A stretch of 64,000 nt of DNA, from the NCBI RefSeq assembly GCF_033063295.1, contig NZ_JAWJZH010000001.1:1178001-1242000 (forward strand), written 5' to 3'. The position numbers and the translations under genes were made by a program. Shown here piece after piece: positions 39,276 to 50,795 of the stretch. This DNA comes from Nitrosomonas sp. Is35. Lineage in GTDB: Bacteria > Pseudomonadota > Gammaproteobacteria > Burkholderiales > Nitrosomonadaceae. A model generated the notes under the pieces. That model made no database searches. It was not told where the DNA came from and saw nothing but the letters and a program-made list of their open reading frames with translations. Every line of letters starts with the position of its first letter. The first letter of the stretch is position 1.

Positions 39276-41069
39276 ATGCAGCATATTCGTAATTTCTCCA
39301 TCATTGCCCATATTGATCACGGCAAATCGACACTGGCAGACCGTATTATTCACTTATGCGGCGGCTTGTCTGATCGTGAAATGGAAGAACAAGTCCTGGA
39401 TTCCATGGATTTGGAACGCGAAAGAGGCATTACCATCAAGGCTCAGACGGCGGCATTGCGTTATAAGGCTAGAAATGGTGAAACTTACTTGCTGAATTTG
39501 ATCGATACGCCCGGGCACGTTGATTTTTCCTATGAAGTTTCGCGCTCGTTAGCGGCCTGCGAAGGCGCACTCCTGGTGGTTGATGCCTCGCAGGGCGTTG
39601 AAGCGCAAACGGTTGCCAATTGCTATACCGCAATTGAGCAGGGGGTCGAAGTCATTCCGGTGCTCAACAAAATTGATTTGCCGGCTGCGGACCCGGAACG
39701 GGTTATCGACAATATCGAGGAAGTTATCGGAATCGATGCGCACGACGCCGTCAGAATCAGTGCGAAAACGGGGCAAGGTGTCGCGGATGTTCTAGAAGCA
39801 TTGATCGCAAAAATTCCCGCACCAAAAGGTGACCCTAAAGCACCGCTGAAAGCATTGATTATCGATTCCTGGTTCGATAATTATGTCGGTGTCGTGATAT
39901 TGGTCAGAGTTATGGACGGCACGCTGAAACCCGGCGATAAAATTTTGTTGATGGCGAGCAAAGCGGTTCAGTTATGCGAGCAGGTTGGAGTGTTCGTGCC
40001 AAAATCCTTAAATCGCGATTCGCTTAGCGCCGGAGAAGTGGGGTTTATCATTTCCGGCATTAAAGAGCTGGATACGGCCAAAGTGGGCGATACGGTAACA
40101 TTGGCCACCAATCCGGCGGAAAAACCGCTGCAAGGCTTTAAAGAAATTAAGCCGCAGGTATTTGCCGGATTATACCCGGTGGAATCCAATCAGTACGATG
40201 CTCTGCGTTCAGCTCTGGAGAAACTGAAGCTGAACGACTCATCGTTGCACTTTGAACCGGAAGTATCGCAAGCATTGGGTTTTGGTTTCCGTTGCGGTTT
40301 TCTTGGGCTGCTGCATATGGACATTGTGCAGGAAAGGCTGGAAAGAGAATACGATATGGATTTGATTACGACTGCACCGACAGTGGTATATCAAGTACTG
40401 TTGCGCGATGGCACCATGATCGAAATTGAGAATCCGTCCAAGATTCCTGATCTCTCTAAAATCGAAGAGATACGCGAACCGATTATTACATCCACCATCA
40501 TCGTGCCGGAAGAATATGTGGGTGCGGTGATTACCTTGTGCGTAAGCAAACGCGGCAACCAGACGAATATGCAGTATATGGGTAAGCAAGTAATGCTGAC
40601 CTATGAGATGCCATTGAATGAAGTCGTAATGGATTTTTTCGACCGCTTGAAATCGACCAGCCGCGGTTATGCTTCATTGGACTATGAATTCAAGGAATTC
40701 CGCGCTTCCGATTTGGTGAAACTGGATGTGTTGATTAATGGCGATAAAGTCGATGCGTTGTCGCTGATCATTCACCGCAGCAACAGTCACTACCGCGGAC
40801 GTGAATTGGTGCAAAAAATGCGTGAATTGATTCCGCGTCAGATGTTCGATATTGCCGTGCAGGCGGCCATCGGTGCGCATATCATCTCGCGCGAGACAGT
40901 CAAAGCGTTACGCAAGAATGTGTTGGCAAAATGTTACGGTGGCGATATATCCCGTAAACGAAAGTTGCTGGAGAAGCAAAAAGCAGGTAAAAAGAGAATG
41001 AAACGGGTGGGTAATGTGGAAATTCCGCAAGAAGCATTTCTGGCAATTTTGCAGGTTGATAATAAATAA
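39276..41069 (+). CDS. lepA: Elongation factor 4 (LepA)
   Basis: 597 residues, full length. Ribosomal GTPase that assists translation initiation or back-translocation. G1 [14 protein letters not shown], switch [16 protein letters not shown]3 [16 protein letters not shown]4 [12 protein letters not shown]; then the EF-G-like domains and the LepA-specific C-terminus ([17 protein letters not shown]). The start ATG is close to family length. Followed by lepB after 91 bp, the usual pair. Confidence 0.98.
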   Translation: MQHIRNFSIIAHIDHGKSTLADRIIHLCGGLSDREMEEQVLDSMDLERERGITIKAQTAALRYKARNGETYLLNLIDTPGHVDFSYEVSRSLAACEGALLVVDASQGVEAQTVANCYTAIEQGVEVIPVLNKIDLPAADPERVIDNIEEVIGIDAHDAVRISAKTGQGVADVLEALIAKIPAPKGDPKAPLKALIIDSWFDNYVGVVILVRVMDGTLKPGDKILLMASKAVQLCEQVGVFVPKSLNRDSLSAGEVGFIISGIKELDTAKVGDTVTLATNPAEKPLQGFKEIKPQVFAGLYPVESNQYDALRSALEKLKLNDSSLHFEPEVSQALGFGFRCGFLGLLHMDIVQERLEREYDMDLITTAPTVVYQVLLRDGTMIEIENPSKIPDLSKIEEIREPIITSTIIVPEEYVGAVITLCVSKRGNQTNMQYMGKQVMLTYEMPLNEVVMDFFDRLKSTSRGYASLDYEFKEFRASDLVKLDVLINGDKVDALSLIIHRSNSHYRGRELVQKMRELIPRQMFDIAVQAAIGAHIISRETVKALRKNVLAKCYGGDISRKRKLLEKQKAGKKRMKRVGNVEIPQEAFLAILQVDNK

Positions 41070-41160
41070 TGAAGCGTAAAAATACAGTTCTATTGTCCGG
41101 TTTTGAATTAAAGCCGGATTGCTTTAATACGATATTTCATGTGTCATCGAAGGAATCGCA

Positions 41161-41967
41161 ATGAATTTTCCTTTGATTTTGTTCGTACTGCTGGTGATTA
41201 CCGGTTGTATTTATTTACTGGATTTTCTGTTTTGGAAAAATAAACGCGCCGAAGGAGAAAGTGAACCTTGGTGGATCGAATATCCCAAGAGCTTTTTTCC
41301 AATCATTCTGATCGTTTTCAGCTTGCGCTCTTTTGTGATCGAGCCATTCAAAATTCCTTCCGGGTCGATGATACCGACGCTGCTGGTTGGCGATTTCATT
41401 TTGGTCAACAAATATACCTATGGAATCCGGCTGCCGGTTATCAACAAGAAAGTTATCGATATGAATGAGCCCAAGCGTGGCGATGTGCTGGTATTCCGCT
41501 ATCCTGAGGATCCTTCGATTGATTATATCAAGCGTGTAGTCGGACTGCCCGGCGACGTGATCACTTATCATAATAAGCAGCTGATTATTAATGGTGAAGT
41601 GATCAAAATGGACTATGACGGCGATTACAAATATGTCGAGTCTGGGCACGGCTATATTTATTCCGATCGTTATTCGGAATATCTCAGCAAGGAAGAAAGT
41701 CATTCTATTCTGATTAATCAGGATGTTAAAGGACTGCAATACTCGAATGTCAGGGATTTTCCGTTTCGCGATAACTGCAAGTACCACCGCACGGGATTTA
41801 CCTGTGAAGTGCCACCGGGAAATTATTTTGCCCTCGGGGATAATCGCGACAGTAGCAGCGATAGCCGTTACTGGGGGTTTGTTCCGGAGGAAAATATTGT
41901 CGGCAAAGCCTTCATGATTTGGTGGAACTTTGGAAGCTTTGATCGTATCGGGCTATCCATTAAATAA
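41161..41967 (+). CDS. lepB: Signal peptidase I
   Basis: 268 residues. Two N-terminal membrane helices (LILFVLLVITGCIYLLDFLF and SFFPIILIVFSLRSFVIEPF), catalytic Ser in PSGSMIPTLLVGD, catalytic Lys in DYIKRVVGLPGD, and the C-terminal GDNRDSSSDSRYWGFVP box. Cleaves signal peptides on the periplasmic face of the inner membrane. AAGGAA lies before the ATG. Confidence 0.98.
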   Translation: MNFPLILFVLLVITGCIYLLDFLFWKNKRAEGESEPWWIEYPKSFFPIILIVFSLRSFVIEPFKIPSGSMIPTLLVGDFILVNKYTYGIRLPVINKKVIDMNEPKRGDVLVFRYPEDPSIDYIKRVVGLPGDVITYHNKQLIINGEVIKMDYDGDYKYVESGHGYIYSDRYSEYLSKEESHSILINQDVKGLQYSNVRDFPFRDNCKYHRTGFTCEVPPGNYFALGDNRDSSSDSRYWGFVPEENIVGKAFMIWWNFGSFDRIGLSIK

Positions 41968-41998
41968 TCGATAAGCTTTTTTAAATGTGGAAGAAAGC

Positions 41999-42370
41999 AT
42001 GAGATATCATACGCTGCGGCAAAAACAAAGGGGGATTAGCTTATCCGGTTTGCTCGTCTGGGCGGTGATTTTAATTCTGGTTTCAATTTCCGGTTTGAAA
42101 GTTGCACCTGCTTATATTGAATTCTCATCGATCAAAAGAAATTTGGCTGCCATTGTGAAAGATATCGATACGCAGACCACAAGCCCGAGTCAAATAAAAA
42201 TACTGTTTGATAAGCGCGCTCAAATCGATAATATTAAATCTATCAATGGGCAGGATATTAAAATCAATAAGGAAAATGGCCGCATTGTACTCAGTGCGAG
42301 CTACGTAGTCCAAATACCCCTGGTTTCCAATATTTCCCTGCAAATTGACTTTCAAGCATCCAGCGAGTGA
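41999..42370 (+). CDS. DUF4845 single-span membrane protein
   Basis: 123 residues from the ATG at 41999, preceded by GGAAG; a GTG at 41987 is less likely. It starts RYHTLRQKQRGISLSGLLVW, a pilin-like beginning with one hydrophobic helix (LLVWAVILILVSISGLKVAP), then a short periplasmic domain. DUF4845 genes sit between lepB and rnc in betaproteobacteria, as here. Function unknown. Confidence 0.88.
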   Translation: MRYHTLRQKQRGISLSGLLVWAVILILVSISGLKVAPAYIEFSSIKRNLAAIVKDIDTQTTSPSQIKILFDKRAQIDNIKSINGQDIKINKENGRIVLSASYVVQIPLVSNISLQIDFQASSE

Positions 42371-42390
42371 TAGCGGAAATATCGTATCCA

Positions 42391-43098
42391 ATGTCGCTAC
42401 CGAGTAATCATCCATTGTTGTTCGATCAGTTTTGTAAACGCCTGGGGTATACATTTACACAACCCCAGTTGTTACAGGAAGCATTGACGCATCGAAGTCA
42501 TAGCGCAGCGCATAATGAACGGCTTGAATTTCTTGGCGATGCGGTACTGAATTGTGCGATCGCCGGATTGATTTATACACACTTCCCGGATCTTCCCGAG
42601 GGCCATTTATCGCGCTTGCGCGCCAATTTTGTCAATCAGAAAGCGCTGTCCGGCATGGCGCTGAACTTGCAGATCGATCAATTGATAAGATTGGGTGAGG
42701 GTGAGCTCAGGAGTGGCGGCTGCCACCGCCCATCGATTCTGGCTGATGCCCTGGAAGCCGTGTTGGGCGCCATCTATGTGGACAGTAATTACGCACAGGC
42801 GGAAGAAGTTATTAGAACGCTCTATTTGCCCTTGATGCAGGATATCGATTTTAAAACGCAAGGCAAGGATCCGAAAACTTTATTGCAGGAATTTTTACAA
42901 AGCCAGAAACTGGCGCTGCCGGAGTATGTGGTGGTTACCACCAGCGGTAAAGCGCATAAGCAGAAATTTCAAGTGGAGTGCGTGATACCGGCATTCGATA
43001 TCCGTACTTCGGGAGAAGGCACCAGCCGGCGTGGCGCGGAGCAGGCAGCGGCAAAGCTGGCTTATGACGAAATTTGCTTGCATCATGCGTATCCTTAA
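42391..43098 (+). CDS. rnc: Ribonuclease III
   Basis: 235 residues from the ATG at 42391; a GTG at 42367 that overlaps the previous stop is possible and would add 8. Cuts double-stranded RNA in rRNA and mRNA maturation. Catalytic signature HNERLEFLGDAVLN, second metal ligands LADALEAVLGAIYVD, and a C-terminal double-stranded RNA-binding domain (DPKTLLQEFLQSQ through RRGAEQAAAKLAYDE). Confidence 0.96.
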   Translation: MSLPSNHPLLFDQFCKRLGYTFTQPQLLQEALTHRSHSAAHNERLEFLGDAVLNCAIAGLIYTHFPDLPEGHLSRLRANFVNQKALSGMALNLQIDQLIRLGEGELRSGGCHRPSILADALEAVLGAIYVDSNYAQAEEVIRTLYLPLMQDIDFKTQGKDPKTLLQEFLQSQKLALPEYVVVTTSGKAHKQKFQVECVIPAFDIRTSGEGTSRRGAEQAAAKLAYDEICLHHAYP

Positions 43099-43148
43099 TG
43101 TGACAGTTATTCCAGATAACACGATATGACAACCCAAGATTTCTTAGT

Positions 43149-44042
43149 ATGATTGTTGCAGCCCATTTCCGCACTGGCTACATCGCCATTATCGGCCGTC
43201 CCAATGTGGGTAAATCGACATTACTAAATAAGCTGTTGCAACAAAAAATCAGCATTACTTCCCGAAAAGCCCAAACGACTCGTTTCCGCATCAACGGTAT
43301 TTTGACGGACCAGCAAACGCAGTACGTTTTCGTGGATACACCTGGTTTCCAGACGCAATTTATCAACCGTTTAAACACGGCCATGAACCGGGTGGTTACG
43401 CAAAGCGTGCAGGATGTGGACGTTATTTTGTTTGTCATCGAAGCGCTGCGGTTTGATCAGCGCGATCTTGCGACGCTTAAAATTCTGCCTGAGCAGGTTC
43501 CGGTTATTTTGGTGATCAATAAAATTGATAAGTTGGCTGACAAGAATCGGTTGCTCCCGTTTTTAAAGGAAGTGGGTAATACTTTTAAATTCGCCGACGT
43601 CATACCGGTCAGCGCCATGCATAAAATCCAATTACCGGAGCTTCTGACTACTATCCGTCAGTATTTACCCGAGAATCCGCCTTTATATGGTGAAGATGAA
43701 GTGACGGATCGCAGTGAGCGCTTTATTGTGGGAGAATTTATCCGGGAAAAACTATTCCGCTTGGTCGGCGACGAAATTCCCTATTCGACCAGTGTCGTGG
43801 TCGATCAATTTAAGCAGGAAGATGGGGTGCACAAGATTTATGCCACCATTTTGGTTGAGAAACCGAACCAGAAAGCGATTATCATTGGTAAGAAAGGTGA
43901 AAAGTTGAAGCAGATAGCGACTCAGGCACGTAAAGACATGGAATTGCTGCTGGGTGAAAAAGTCTATTTGGAGGTGTGGGTGAAAGTGAAAAGCGGATGG
44001 GCTGATAACGAAAGTGTATTAAGAAATCTTGGTTACGAATAA
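43149..44042 (+). CDS. era: GTPase Era
   Basis: 297 residues. G1 [14 protein letters not shown], switch [16 protein letters not shown]3 VDTPGFQ, G4 VINKIDKL, then a KH domain ([19 protein letters not shown]). Binds the 3' end of 16S rRNA in 30S assembly. In most relatives recO follows; here pdxJ follows after 44 bp. Confidence 0.97.
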   Translation: MIVAAHFRTGYIAIIGRPNVGKSTLLNKLLQQKISITSRKAQTTRFRINGILTDQQTQYVFVDTPGFQTQFINRLNTAMNRVVTQSVQDVDVILFVIEALRFDQRDLATLKILPEQVPVILVINKIDKLADKNRLLPFLKEVGNTFKFADVIPVSAMHKIQLPELLTTIRQYLPENPPLYGEDEVTDRSERFIVGEFIREKLFRLVGDEIPYSTSVVVDQFKQEDGVHKIYATILVEKPNQKAIIIGKKGEKLKQIATQARKDMELLLGEKVYLEVWVKVKSGWADNESVLRNLGYE

Positions 44043-44086
44043 TGTGTTAGAAGTTTTTTCTAACGGGCTTTTCTTGGGAAATTGCA

Positions 44087-44815
44087 ATGATGATTGAACT
44101 CGGCGTCAATATTGATCATGTGGCGACATTACGGCAGGCGCGCGGCACAAACTATCCGGATCCGATCGAAGCGGCATTGATCGCGGAATCCGCCGGAGCA
44201 GATGCGATTACACTGCATTTACGCGAAGATCGCCGTCACATACAGGATCGCGATGTCGAGATTTTACGTGACCGGTTAACTACCCGGATGAATCTGGAAA
44301 GCGCGGTGACCGACGAGATGATCGGTATCGCATTGCGCATTAAGCCGCACGACATTTGCCTGGTCCCGGAGCGGCGCGAAGAGTTGACGACCGAAGGCGG
44401 ACTCGATGTGGTCAAGCATTTTGAGCAAGTTCAGCGCGCATGCCAGAAACTGGCGCAAGTGGGGATTCGGGTTTCGTTGTTCATCAATGCCGATCCGCTG
44501 CAAATTGATGCGGCTGCGCGCGCGGGTGCGCCGGTTATCGAAATTCATACCGGCGGTTTTGCCGATGCGCATACGCCACAAGTGCAAGCAGAACAATTTG
44601 CCGCTATCCGGAAAGCGGTTGCGCTGGGTATCGATCTGGGTCTGAAAGTCAATGCCGGACACGGTTTGCATTATGACAATGTGCAAACCATCGCTGCTAT
44701 TCCCGCTATTTCCGAATTGAATATCGGTCACGCGATTGTCGCGCGGGCGATTTTTGTTGGTTTTAAGCAGGCGGTGCAGGAAATGAAGCAGTTGATGCTT
44801 GAGGCGCGTGGATGA
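44087..44815 (+). CDS. pdxJ: Pyridoxine 5'-phosphate synthase
   Basis: 242 residues. Final step of the deoxyxylulose-5-phosphate-dependent vitamin B6 pathway. Signatures: [51 protein letters not shown] ([18 protein letters not shown]), and [14 protein letters not shown]. Its stop overlaps acpS by four bases. Confidence 0.98.
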   Translation: MMIELGVNIDHVATLRQARGTNYPDPIEAALIAESAGADAITLHLREDRRHIQDRDVEILRDRLTTRMNLESAVTDEMIGIALRIKPHDICLVPERREELTTEGGLDVVKHFEQVQRACQKLAQVGIRVSLFINADPLQIDAAARAGAPVIEIHTGGFADAHTPQVQAEQFAAIRKAVALGIDLGLKVNAGHGLHYDNVQTIAAIPAISELNIGHAIVARAIFVGFKQAVQEMKQLMLEARG

Positions 44816-45189
44816 TCTACGGTATTGGCACCGATATTGTCGAGTCGGCGCGCATCGCGCAATCGCTGGACCGCTATGGCGAGCGCTTTGCGCGGCGCAT
44901 CTTAACCGACAGCGAATGGCAGGAATACCATTCGAGCAGCAAGCCGGTTTTGTATCTGGCCGGCCGTTTTGCCGCCAAGGAAGCATTATCTAAAGCGATA
45001 GGTACGGGATTGCGCCATCCGGTGAATTTCACGTATATCACGATTACTCATGACGATCTGGGTAAGCCTTTTTTTCAGTTTCATCCCGAGCTAGATCAAC
45101 TCATTAACGATAAAGGCATTACGCAGCACCATCTTTCCATCAGCGATGAGATCAATATGGTGTGCGCCTTTGTCGTGCTGGAAAGATAA
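44812..45189 (+). CDS. acpS: Holo-[acyl-carrier-protein] synthase
   Basis: 125 residues. Transfers 4'-phosphopantetheine from CoA to [21 protein letters not shown] with the metal Asp, and [15 protein letters not shown] with the catalytic Glu and Lys. Overlaps pdxJ by ATGA, the usual pdxJ-acpS coupling. Confidence 0.97.
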   Translation: MIYGIGTDIVESARIAQSLDRYGERFARRILTDSEWQEYHSSSKPVLYLAGRFAAKEALSKAIGTGLRHPVNFTYITITHDDLGKPFFQFHPELDQLINDKGITQHHLSISDEINMVCAFVVLER

Positions 45190-45191
45190 TC

Positions 45192-46241
45192 GTGCCGCTG
45201 GGTCCCGTGATGCTCGATATCGCCGGTACGCAGCTGACCGAGGACGATAAGCGCAGGCTGCTGCACCCGCTCACCGGCGGTGTGATTCTGTTCACACGCA
45301 ATTATGACAATCACCGTCAATTGACAGAATTGACGCAGCAAATTCATGCGTTACGCAGCCCGCACCTATTGATTGCCGTCGATCATGAAGGCGGCCGCGT
45401 GCAACGTTTCCGGGAAGATTTTACGCGCATACCCGCGATGCGTGAGCTGGGAAAAATCTGGGATAAGCAGCCCGCGCGCGCGCGTCATCTCGCCAGACAG
45501 ACCGGTTATGTGCTGGCGGCGGAGTTAAACGCATGCGATGTCGATTTCAGCTTTACGCCGGTGTTGGATATCGATCACGGACAAAGCGGCGTGATCGGCG
45601 ATCGCGCTTTTCACCAGGATCCGCGTGCCGTTGCCGATCTGGCGCATCAATTGATGCTCGGATTGAAAAAAGGCGGCATGCTCGCGGTCGGCAAGCATTT
45701 TCCGGGTCACGGCTATATCAAGGCCGATTCCCATCTGCAAAAATCTATCGATCAGCGCAGTTACATCGATATCGAAATGAACGATCTGATTCCTTTCCAG
45801 CAGATGATTGATTTTGGCTTGGCCGGAATAATGCCGGCGCATGTCATTTACCCGGCAGTGGATGCGAGACCGGCCGGTTTTTCCACCATCTGGTTACAGA
45901 AAATTTTGCGCGAGCAGCTGCAATTTGAAGGTTGTATTTTCAGTGACGACTTGACGATGCGCGGCGCCGGAGAATTTCTCGAATCGATGTTGTCACGCGC
46001 ACAAGCGGCACTGGCTGCGGGTTGCGACATGATACTGGTGTGCAATAATTCCACCGGTGCGGATGAGATTTTAAATGGCTTGCAGTGGGAAATGACGGCT
46101 ACCAGCCTCTCCCGTTTGGCGCGTATGCATGCCAGAAATCATTCCGGCTCACTGACAAAACTGCGCGAAAATGGCGATTACGTGCAGGCAGTACGTGAAA
46201 TCAGCGGCATTGGCTGTGAAAGCGGGGAGCTGCCGCTGTAG
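45192..46241 (+). CDS. nagZ: Beta-N-acetylhexosaminidase NagZ
   Basis: 349 residues from the GTG at 45192 ([18 protein letters not shown]); an upstream start at 45162 inside acpS is not needed. Glycoside hydrolase family 3; removes GlcNAc from anhydromuropeptides in cell-wall recycling. Catalytic loop [14 protein letters not shown] and nucleophile Asp in [31 protein letters not shown] near the N-terminus. Begins two bases after the acpS stop. Confidence 0.95.
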   Translation: MPLGPVMLDIAGTQLTEDDKRRLLHPLTGGVILFTRNYDNHRQLTELTQQIHALRSPHLLIAVDHEGGRVQRFREDFTRIPAMRELGKIWDKQPARARHLARQTGYVLAAELNACDVDFSFTPVLDIDHGQSGVIGDRAFHQDPRAVADLAHQLMLGLKKGGMLAVGKHFPGHGYIKADSHLQKSIDQRSYIDIEMNDLIPFQQMIDFGLAGIMPAHVIYPAVDARPAGFSTIWLQKILREQLQFEGCIFSDDLTMRGAGEFLESMLSRAQAALAAGCDMILVCNNSTGADEILNGLQWEMTATSLSRLARMHARNHSGSLTKLRENGDYVQAVREISGIGCESGELPL

Positions 46242-46336
46242 TGAACTAAGCCTGCCAGTCAAAACAAATCATCAACAGTCATTTTGTTTTACTTTAAAAT
46301 TACTCCCTCATTACGATCTTCCCATAAGGTTTAATC

Positions 46337-47797
46337 ATGTCAGAAACATTTGATGTAGCAGTAATCGGTGCGGGTCCCGGCGGTTATGTGGCGGCAATCC
46401 GCTGTGCGCAACTGGGTTTGAATACCGTGTGTATCGACGAATGGAAAAATCCCAAAGGCAAAGCCAGTCTTGGCGGCACCTGTTTAAACGTCGGTTGTAT
46501 TCCATCCAAGGCGTTATTGGAATCCTCGGAAAATTATTTCCAGATTCAACACAAGGTGTCCGCGCACGGTATCACGGCGGAGAATGTATCCGTCGATGTT
46601 CCGGTCATGATTGCGCGTAAAGACAAGATTGTGACTATGTTTACCACCGGCATTGCGTCGTTGTTCAAGAAGAACAAAGTGAAATCGATGCATGGCCGGG
46701 GAACCCTGTTGAAACGGGAAGCATCCGCCAATACCTGGCAGATCAAAGTAGACGATAACGGCACTGCCGAGACAATTCAGGCCAAACATGTCATCGTCGC
46801 AACCGGATCGGTTCCGCGCCCATTGCCTTTTGCCGAAGTGGATAATGTCATGATTCTGGATAATGCCGGTGCCTTGGCATTGACGGAAGTACCCAAGCGG
46901 CTGGGTGTCATCGGTGCGGGGGTGATCGGTCTCGAAATGGGCAGCGTGTGGCGCAGGCTGGGTGCGGAAGTCACGATTCTCGAAGCAATGCCGGGTTTCT
47001 TGATGGCAGCGGATGAGCAAATCGCCAAGGAAGCGAAAAGTATTTTTGCCAAAGAAACGGGTTTGCAAATCAATACCGGCGTCAATATCAAATCGGTCAA
47101 AGTAACCGATGATACTGTCACGGTCGGTTATAGCGACTCAAATAATCAGGAGCAGGTTCTGGAAATCGACAAGTTGATCGTGGCCATCGGCCGCATTCCG
47201 AACACTGCGGGACTGGGTGTTCAGGAAAACGGTTTACAGGTGGACGAGCGCGGATTTGTTGTGGTCGATCAATACTGCCGTACCAATCTAGCTAATGTGT
47301 ATGCCGTGGGTGACGTGGTGCGCGGGCCGATGCTGGCGCACAAAGCTTCGGAAGAAGGAGTGGCCGTTGCCGAAATGATTCAGCATGTGGAAAAAGGACA
47401 AACCGACGAGCTTGAAACCGTGGATTTCAATACGGTGCCGTGGGTCATTTATACAGCGCCGGAAATTGCCTGGGTGGGTAAAAACGAACAGGAATTGAGA
47501 GCGGCCGGTATCGCTTATAAATCAGGCCAGTTTCCGTTTATTGCCAACGGACGCGCGCGAGCCATGGGTGAAACAAGCGGCTTTATCAAAGTGCTGGCGG
47601 ACGAGAAAACCGATCGCGTATTGGGTGTTCATATGATCGGCCCGCACGTGTCGGAACTCATTTCGGAAGCAGTAATGGCGATGAAATTTTCCGCCAGCAG
47701 TGAAGATATCGCCTGCATAGTTCATGCGCATCCGTCGTTATCTGAAGTATTTCATGAAGCTGCACTTGGCGTGGATAAGCGTGCGTTGCATATTTAG
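46337..47797 (+). CDS. lpdA: Dihydrolipoyl dehydrogenase (E3)
   Basis: 486 residues. FAD site [19 protein letters not shown], redox-active disulphide [23 protein letters not shown] site [19 protein letters not shown], and C-terminal [15 protein letters not shown] with the active-site His/Glu. Regenerates lipoamide for 2-oxoacid dehydrogenase complexes. The length and the N-terminus resemble E3 of the oxoglutarate complex, but sucA and sucB are not adjacent. Confidence 0.96.
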   Translation: MSETFDVAVIGAGPGGYVAAIRCAQLGLNTVCIDEWKNPKGKASLGGTCLNVGCIPSKALLESSENYFQIQHKVSAHGITAENVSVDVPVMIARKDKIVTMFTTGIASLFKKNKVKSMHGRGTLLKREASANTWQIKVDDNGTAETIQAKHVIVATGSVPRPLPFAEVDNVMILDNAGALALTEVPKRLGVIGAGVIGLEMGSVWRRLGAEVTILEAMPGFLMAADEQIAKEAKSIFAKETGLQINTGVNIKSVKVTDDTVTVGYSDSNNQEQVLEIDKLIVAIGRIPNTAGLGVQENGLQVDERGFVVVDQYCRTNLANVYAVGDVVRGPMLAHKASEEGVAVAEMIQHVEKGQTDELETVDFNTVPWVIYTAPEIAWVGKNEQELRAAGIAYKSGQFPFIANGRARAMGETSGFIKVLADEKTDRVLGVHMIGPHVSELISEAVMAMKFSASSEDIACIVHAHPSLSEVFHEAALGVDKRALHI

Positions 47798-47869
47798 AAT
47801 TACGGTCTGTAATTCTCGTATTACGGCACTCTTATCCAGGATTGTTGCGATCAGTAGCGGAATCAACTA

Positions 47870-48301
47870 TTAGAAGCAGTGGGTCTTGTCCGGGTCAACC
47901 GTGCAAGACCAGCGTAAATGATGCATGCCAGCTGTTTTATTCACGAGATAGTCGGCGCGGAGTTGTTTATTTTGTTCCACGGTTAGCGCGGCAGTTTCAG
48001 GCACAAAGCGTTCTTCACTCCAGAATCTGATTCTACAGAACTGATCGGAAGGGCTGCAAAGCCGGTTGATGACGGCGCTGTAGATGGTCTTGTCGGTGTA
48101 GACCGCGTGATCGATGAGTACTAGATTAACAAATTTTCCCGAAGTACCCAGTTCGACTTTCCGGACCAGACGCCATCCGTTTCCTCCATCCAATTCCGAT
48201 GCCGACTCGTCATGACTGTGGTCCTCGCCCTCATGAGCAAAAACGCTGAAAGGTAAAGCAAGTATCAAAAACAAAAAAACGCTTGGTAACAGTTTATGCA
48301 T
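47870..48301 (-). CDS. Secreted protein with a His-rich N-terminus, unknown family
   Basis: 143 residues. Signal peptide LLPSVFLFLILALPFSVFA, then HEGEDHSHDESASE, a His/Asp/Glu cluster able to bind metal, and a domain of about 110 residues with WRLVRKVELGTSGKFV, four Cys (RLCSPSDQFCRIRFW and WSCTVDPDKTHCF) and ALTVEQNKQLRADYL. The function is not known to me; metal binding is an inference from the His cluster. Well-spaced GGAG (AAGGAGAATTT) precedes the ATG. Confidence 0.7.
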   Translation of the reverse strand: MHKLLPSVFLFLILALPFSVFAHEGEDHSHDESASELDGGNGWRLVRKVELGTSGKFVNLVLIDHAVYTDKTIYSAVINRLCSPSDQFCRIRFWSEERFVPETAALTVEQNKQLRADYLVNKTAGMHHLRWSCTVDPDKTHCF

Positions 48302-48535
48302 AAATTCTCCTTGGCGAATGCCAGTCCATTATTTACTAATAAAATCTTAATCTCGTTTTAACGCATTGCTTCCAGATCAATTTTTCTTCTCTGGATCGTT
48401 CTTGCAGCGGGGCAGTATACTTGAAAATCAGGTTTTGAACATTATTGATGTTTGGTTTCGCTGATAAACAAGTCATGCGATTAAAACAATTACATTTGTG
48501 GCGTTTAAAGGTTTCAGTTAGAATCCGCTTTTCCC

Positions 48536-48612
48536 AGGCGCGTAGCTCAGCTGGTTAGAGCACCACCTTGACATGGTGGGGGTCGTTGGTTCGAGTCCAA
48601 TCGCGCCTACCA
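48536..48612 (+). tRNA. tRNA-Val (GAC)
   Basis: Acceptor AGGCGCG pairs with CGCGCCT, then A73 and an encoded CCA. Anticodon stem CACC/GGTG encloses a loop with anticodon GAC (TTGACAT). T arm TTGGTTCGAGTCCAA. Stands alone. Confidence 0.96.
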
Positions 48613-48911
48613 GAAAAATCTGGTAATTTCCTTCCACTATCTCTTCATTTGTGTTTGGACATGATTGTCAATTTAACCAACACAATAAATACATCGCAAT
48701 ACCGGGTTCTTTCCGGTGTGATGTGAAATCTCACCAGTTTTATCCAATGATCGCAATAATCGAATGCAGGAATGAAACTAACTTGTAACCTGAGACTCAA
48801 TGGCTAATAATTAATGCGAATGGCAGCAGAGGCAAATTTTATGGAATGTGTATTAAGAATGCATGTTTATAAACTAAAAACGGATGACACTAAGGTTGCG
48901 GGGAGAAGATA

Positions 48912-49412
48912 ATGCGGTTTCAGATCAATAGTAAAAAGAAAATTGCGGTACATTTTATCGGGATGCTGAGCTTGTTGTCATTTGCCGCCGGTATTGCTGT
49001 GGCGGAACAAATCGGCAGTGTTTCAACCAAGTTCAAATTATTGGGTGCGAATGACAAAATCGTTATTGAAGCATTTGATGACCCCGAGATTCCCGGCGCG
49101 ACCTGTTATTTAAGCCGCGCAAAAACCGGAGGAGTCGGCGGCGCGGTCGGTGTTGCCGAAGATACATCGGATGCTTCGATCGCGTGCCGTCAGATTGGGC
49201 CGATTACATTGCCGGAAAAAATAAAGAACGGGCATGAAGATGGCAAAGAAGTTTTCAAAAAAAATACATCGCTGTTGTTCAAAACGTTACAGGTGGTGCG
49301 GTTTTATGATGCAAAGCGGAATGTGCTGGTTTATTTGACTTATAGCGACCGGATTATTGAAGGATCGCCCAAAAACAGCATTTCGATCATTCCGATCACA
49401 CCGTGGCACTGA
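48912..49412 (+). CDS. creA: CreA family periplasmic protein
   Basis: 166 residues. Signal peptide ([21 protein letters not shown]), mature start [20 protein letters not shown], then the CreA signatures [28 protein letters not shown]-type ([19 protein letters not shown]) and [17 protein letters not shown], with the end [13 protein letters not shown]. CreA is the first gene of the creABCD locus of Escherichia coli; its role is unclear. Two Cys are conserved. creB, creC and creD are absent here. Confidence 0.92.
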   Translation: MRFQINSKKKIAVHFIGMLSLLSFAAGIAVAEQIGSVSTKFKLLGANDKIVIEAFDDPEIPGATCYLSRAKTGGVGGAVGVAEDTSDASIACRQIGPITLPEKIKNGHEDGKEVFKKNTSLLFKTLQVVRFYDAKRNVLVYLTYSDRIIEGSPKNSISIIPITPWH

Positions 49413-49541
49413 AGGGGTGATTTTACGGTCAGCAGTGACGTGTAAAATAAATTATTTTGATTGATGGTATTTAAGAGCTCGTAATATTATAATCGCGAGT
49501 TATTTCTTACCCGTTGCTTTCATTGGCTAACATTATTTCTC

Positions 49542-50795
49542 ATGCAGTTATTCGCCTTCGGTATTAATCACAATACTGCGCCGTTAGATGTGCGTGAGCA
49601 GGTCACTTTTCCTGAAAATACGATGGAATTGGCGCTGAGGGATCTGGTCGGGCGTAATCCGATTAAAGAAGCCGCTATTGTTTCCACTTGTAATCGCACG
49701 GAAGTCTATTGCTGCACCGATAAACCCGAAGATGCCATGGCGTGGCTGGCGGATTTTCATCATTTGCCGACGCGTGAACTGGATCCCTATTTATACAAAT
49801 TCCCTCGCGAACACGCCGTAAAACACGCTTTCCGGGTTGCCAGCGGTTTAGATTCGATGGTGTTGGGCGAACCGCAAATACTCGGACAGCTGAAGAGCGC
49901 AGTGAAATCGGCTGAACATGCCGGGACCCTGGGTCTATTGCTGCATAAACTGTTTCAACGTACCTTCTATGTTGCCAAGGAAGTGCGTACCTCGACTGAG
50001 ATCGGCACCAGCTCGGTATCGATGGCCGCCGCCGCCGCGCGCTTGGCCGAACGTATTTTCGGCGATATCAGTGAACAGCGTGTATTGTTTATCGGCGCCG
50101 GAGAAATGATCGAGCTGTGCGCTAATCACTTCGCCGCGCGTAATCCCAAGAAAATAACCGTGGCGAACCGTACCGTCGAGCGCGCCGAAGCGCTGGCCGA
50201 ACGTTTCAATGCACAAGCGATAACGCTCAGCGAATTACCGGAACAGTTGGCGTTACACGATATTGTCGTGACGTGTACCGCAAGCCCGTTGCCGATACTG
50301 GGCAAAGGCATGGTCGAACGTGCGATCAAAATCCGCAAGCATCGCCCCATTTTTATCGTCGACCTGGCCGTGCCGCGCGACGTGGAATCGGAAGTGGCGG
50401 AACTGGATGATGTGTTTCTCTATTACGTCGATGATTTGGCAGAAATCGTGAAGGAAGGATTAGATTCGCGCCAGAACGCGGTGGCACAGGCCGAAACCAT
50501 CATTGATTCCAACGTCGTTGATTTCATGCGCTGGCTGGCGACCCGGGAAATGGTGCCGACCATCCGCGCGTTGCGTGACCAAGGTGAGCGTTACCGCCGC
50601 CATGAGCTGGAACGGGCGCACAAGCTGCTGGAGAAAGGCGAAGATCCGAAAAAAGTCATCGAAGCGCTCAGTAATGGCTTAACCAACAAATTCCTGCATG
50701 TACCGTCCAGTATTCTGAATCATGCAGCGGCGGATGAACGTGAAGAATTAGTCGAGCTGATTAACCGGTTATACCAGCTGCATCGCCCGCAATGA
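49542..50795 (+). CDS. hemA: Glutamyl-tRNA reductase
   Basis: 417 residues. Converts glutamyl-tRNA to glutamate-1-semialdehyde, the first step of tetrapyrrole synthesis. [18 protein letters not shown], catalytic Cys in [28 protein letters not shown], the NADPH site [17 protein letters not shown], and the dimerisation helices. Overlaps prfA by four bases (ATGA), a common hemA-prfA-prmC operon. Confidence 0.98.
   Translation: MQLFAFGINHNTAPLDVREQVTFPENTMELALRDLVGRNPIKEAAIVSTCNRTEVYCCTDKPEDAMAWLADFHHLPTRELDPYLYKFPREHAVKHAFRVASGLDSMVLGEPQILGQLKSAVKSAEHAGTLGLLLHKLFQRTFYVAKEVRTSTEIGTSSVSMAAAAARLAERIFGDISEQRVLFIGAGEMIELCANHFAARNPKKITVANRTVERAEALAERFNAQAITLSELPEQLALHDIVVTCTASPLPILGKGMVERAIKIRKHRPIFIVDLAVPRDVESEVAELDDVFLYYVDDLAEIVKEGLDSRQNAVAQAETIIDSNVVDFMRWLATREMVPTIRALRDQGERYRRHELERAHKLLEKGEDPKKVIEALSNGLTNKFLHVPSSILNHAAADEREELVELINRLYQLHRPQ

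Noticed and set aside
44276..44986. 236-codon open frame on the minus strand
   Set aside because: Opposite pdxJ and acpS, without any family signature.
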